DNA of 64,000 bases, taken from NCBI RefSeq assembly GCF_040581485.1, contig NC_090132.1, forward strand, positions 744,001 through 808,000, given 5' to 3'. The DNA is from Linepithema humile (lineage: Eukaryota; Arthropoda; Insecta; Hymenoptera; Formicidae). The notes below the pieces were generated by a model. The model did not search any database. It was given only the letters and a program-made list of their open reading frames with translations, and was not told the DNA's origin. The stretch's first letter is position 1. The number at the start of each line of letters is the position of its first letter. Position numbers and translations under genes: made by a program. Shown here piece by piece: positions 62,252 to 64,000 of this stretch.

Positions 62252-64000
62252 GTAAGTTCAGGCCCATACAGTGTAACTGATCACGTCGCGACCGTACTCG
62301 ATGTTAACAGCCATACTCACACGAACCTTCGCGACAGCCGCTTTTTTAAAACGAGAGAGACGTCACTCTGCTTGCGCGGGGTACAGCGATCGAGCCACGT
62401 GACACCGGATGATAATACTTGCTTTTTTTCTTCTTAATCGCATTTAATCGGATGCCGCAATCGATCGGGCGGGTCGCACGAAGGAGATTGAGATTGAGAA
62501 TTATATTTTAGTTAAGTTGAAACTTTGATTATTATTCACATGCGACAATAAGAATGTGACAAATACGCTAAAGTATATATTATTATTTGTAGAATTAAGA
62601 CTAGAGCTTAAAGAATGAAATAACGAAAGTAGAATCCGAGTTAAATCTCGGCTTTAAAAACTTTAGGAGGCGCTGAAATTATTTTTGGAAAGTCACAATA
62701 TTCTGTGATAAGTGTTATATTGATAATATTTTCTATGATGTTACTGTGTACTCTCAGTGAAAGAACTTATTCCTACTCTTTCGGACGAGATTTGTCCCTG
62801 TCAGGCACTGGTATTGTTCCATGTAATGTTAAGCGCAACATCGATTAAAGTGCTATAGCTTTTTATTCCTAATACGGATTACTTTTACAGAGCATTCTTC
62901 CGTGATAAGATTGCAGTAGAAAGTTTGAGAATGGCTGGTTAAGTGAACACGCTGCTTGTTATACCTTACTCTTTGCAGAAGAATGCAAAGGGTGAAAATT
63001 CTGTAAACTATAAACATCTGTGTCTGAAATAAACGTATATTGTCTGAGAAGACCAGAGTTTCTGTTCATTGAATTCGTGATCGCACTTCGGTCACGCGGA
63101 TACGTATATACCGTACAGTGTTGCGGAATGTGTTCTCCCGATGCTATGGCTTGTTCGTTGCACCTCCGCATCAATCCCCCCCTCCCTCATTAACGCGTAC
63201 AGGGAGCCGCGTCCACCGCGCTGGCATAAGCGCGACTTACTCAAGCGTAGCCGCGCGCACACGAACCGCGTTCACGTCTCTCTCCGTTTTTTTTTTTTTT
63301 TTCTTTCCTCCCTTTTGCGGTAGTTACATAACGGTGCGTGCGCCGCGTACCACAGGCAACATTTGTTGACGTTACGCGAGGACTCCTCTAACCGATCTGC
63401 TGGGTGCAACTAACGCCGCATGCATTGCACGCACTACGATTGCGTACTGGCATAATCCATAATTGCGTAATTGACATACCATTAGGGTCTAGGTTGACTC
63501 GTAAGATTTAGATGACGTATGCTTGTAAGGAGAAAATTCGTAAAAGTCCCCGATAATTCAAGAATCCTCGATCCTCATGCCTGTTTTTGCTTGTCGTGTA
63601 GCAGGAGGCGTCGTTTAAAAAATTCGTCGGCTGAAAATAATTTCGCCTGATTATTATCCGAATATGAACAATGAAAATTGTTGCGGCTGTCCAAATTACA
63701 ACAATTATTCGGGTGCTGGAAAATACAGGAGCATAATAGGCGCATGAGACAAGTTAGTTGTAGCTCTAATACATCATTATGTGGGAAATGAAATGATTAG
63801 AATATAAAGGATACCCCGTCCACGTACTGACAGCACCATTCCACATGCGTGGGACACGCATCATGGGTGAACTAACGTTCGTTACGCACGGTCGTCATGC
63901 GAAATCCCGTTTTGTGTGCGCGACGCGGACATGTTCCTTTAGTACGCTAGGCGAACTAGATAGCTAGCCAGCCTGTTTTTTTGTGCCTTGTGTCTTGTGG
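62252..64000 (+). other. Intron of the PEAK1-like gene, running past the window end
   Basis: It starts with GTAAGT. No in-phase exon with acceptor and donor was recognised. It includes a 15-T run near 63288-63302 and a GC-rich patch at 63.1-63.4 kb with chance frames. Confidence 0.6.

Overview
This is insect genomic DNA, most likely a hymenopteran such as an ant. The background is AT-rich, with CpG-rich patches (about 13.2-14.2, 16.4-17.2, 19.3-20.3, 21.0-21.5, 23.5-23.8, 25.8-27.7 and 36.2-36.7 kb), spliceosomal introns, simple repeats and a short CCTAA (TTAGG-type, arthropod telomere-like) stretch. There is no prokaryotic gene organisation. Assignment to ants is inference; the species cannot be named from this window.

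The one well-resolved gene is on the + strand at the right end (58.43-62.25 kb and beyond). Five coding exons join in perfect phase (0,0,1,1,1) to give the N-terminal 887 residues of a large protein. I identify it as the insect member of the PEAK1/PRAG1 (pragmin, SGK223) pseudokinase-scaffold family. The start lies after an in-frame stop. It begins with the Cys/Trp/CxxCFKPK/His motif typical of PEAK1, continues through a long disordered Ser/Glu-rich region and a basic patch, and reaches proline-rich SH3-ligand motifs and a YANL motif. The kinase-like domain must lie past the end of the window. A GC-rich exon with (GTCA)n and a good splice donor at 36.5-36.7 kb is a plausible first non-coding exon, which would make 36.7-58.4 kb one long intron.

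At 33.1-35.15 kb an apparent divergent promoter separates two small genes of unknown function: a 158-residue basic-N-terminus protein on + (34.6-35.1 kb) and a 52-residue helical protein on - (33.1-33.3 kb). At 8.73 kb there is a convincing 27-codon first coding exon on + with donor; its partner exons were not found. A coding-like exon on the - strand at 47.6-47.8 kb suggests an unidentified antisense gene nested in the putative first intron, possibly with a 21-nt micro-exon at 51.86 kb and further exons near 37 kb.

The rest is non-coding intron or intergenic DNA. Its most interesting content is structural: two related about 85-nt hairpins at 25.2 and 26.5 kb with a compensatory base-pair change, a 1.2-kb inverted repeat at 10.7-11.9 kb, a long G.U-containing hairpin at 12.06-12.21 kb whose one arm holds a (TC)n expansion, two piggyBac-like terminal-repeat relics ending in TTAA, and two old tandem duplications. 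Most long open frames outside the genes listed look like chance products of composition or lack ATG starts.
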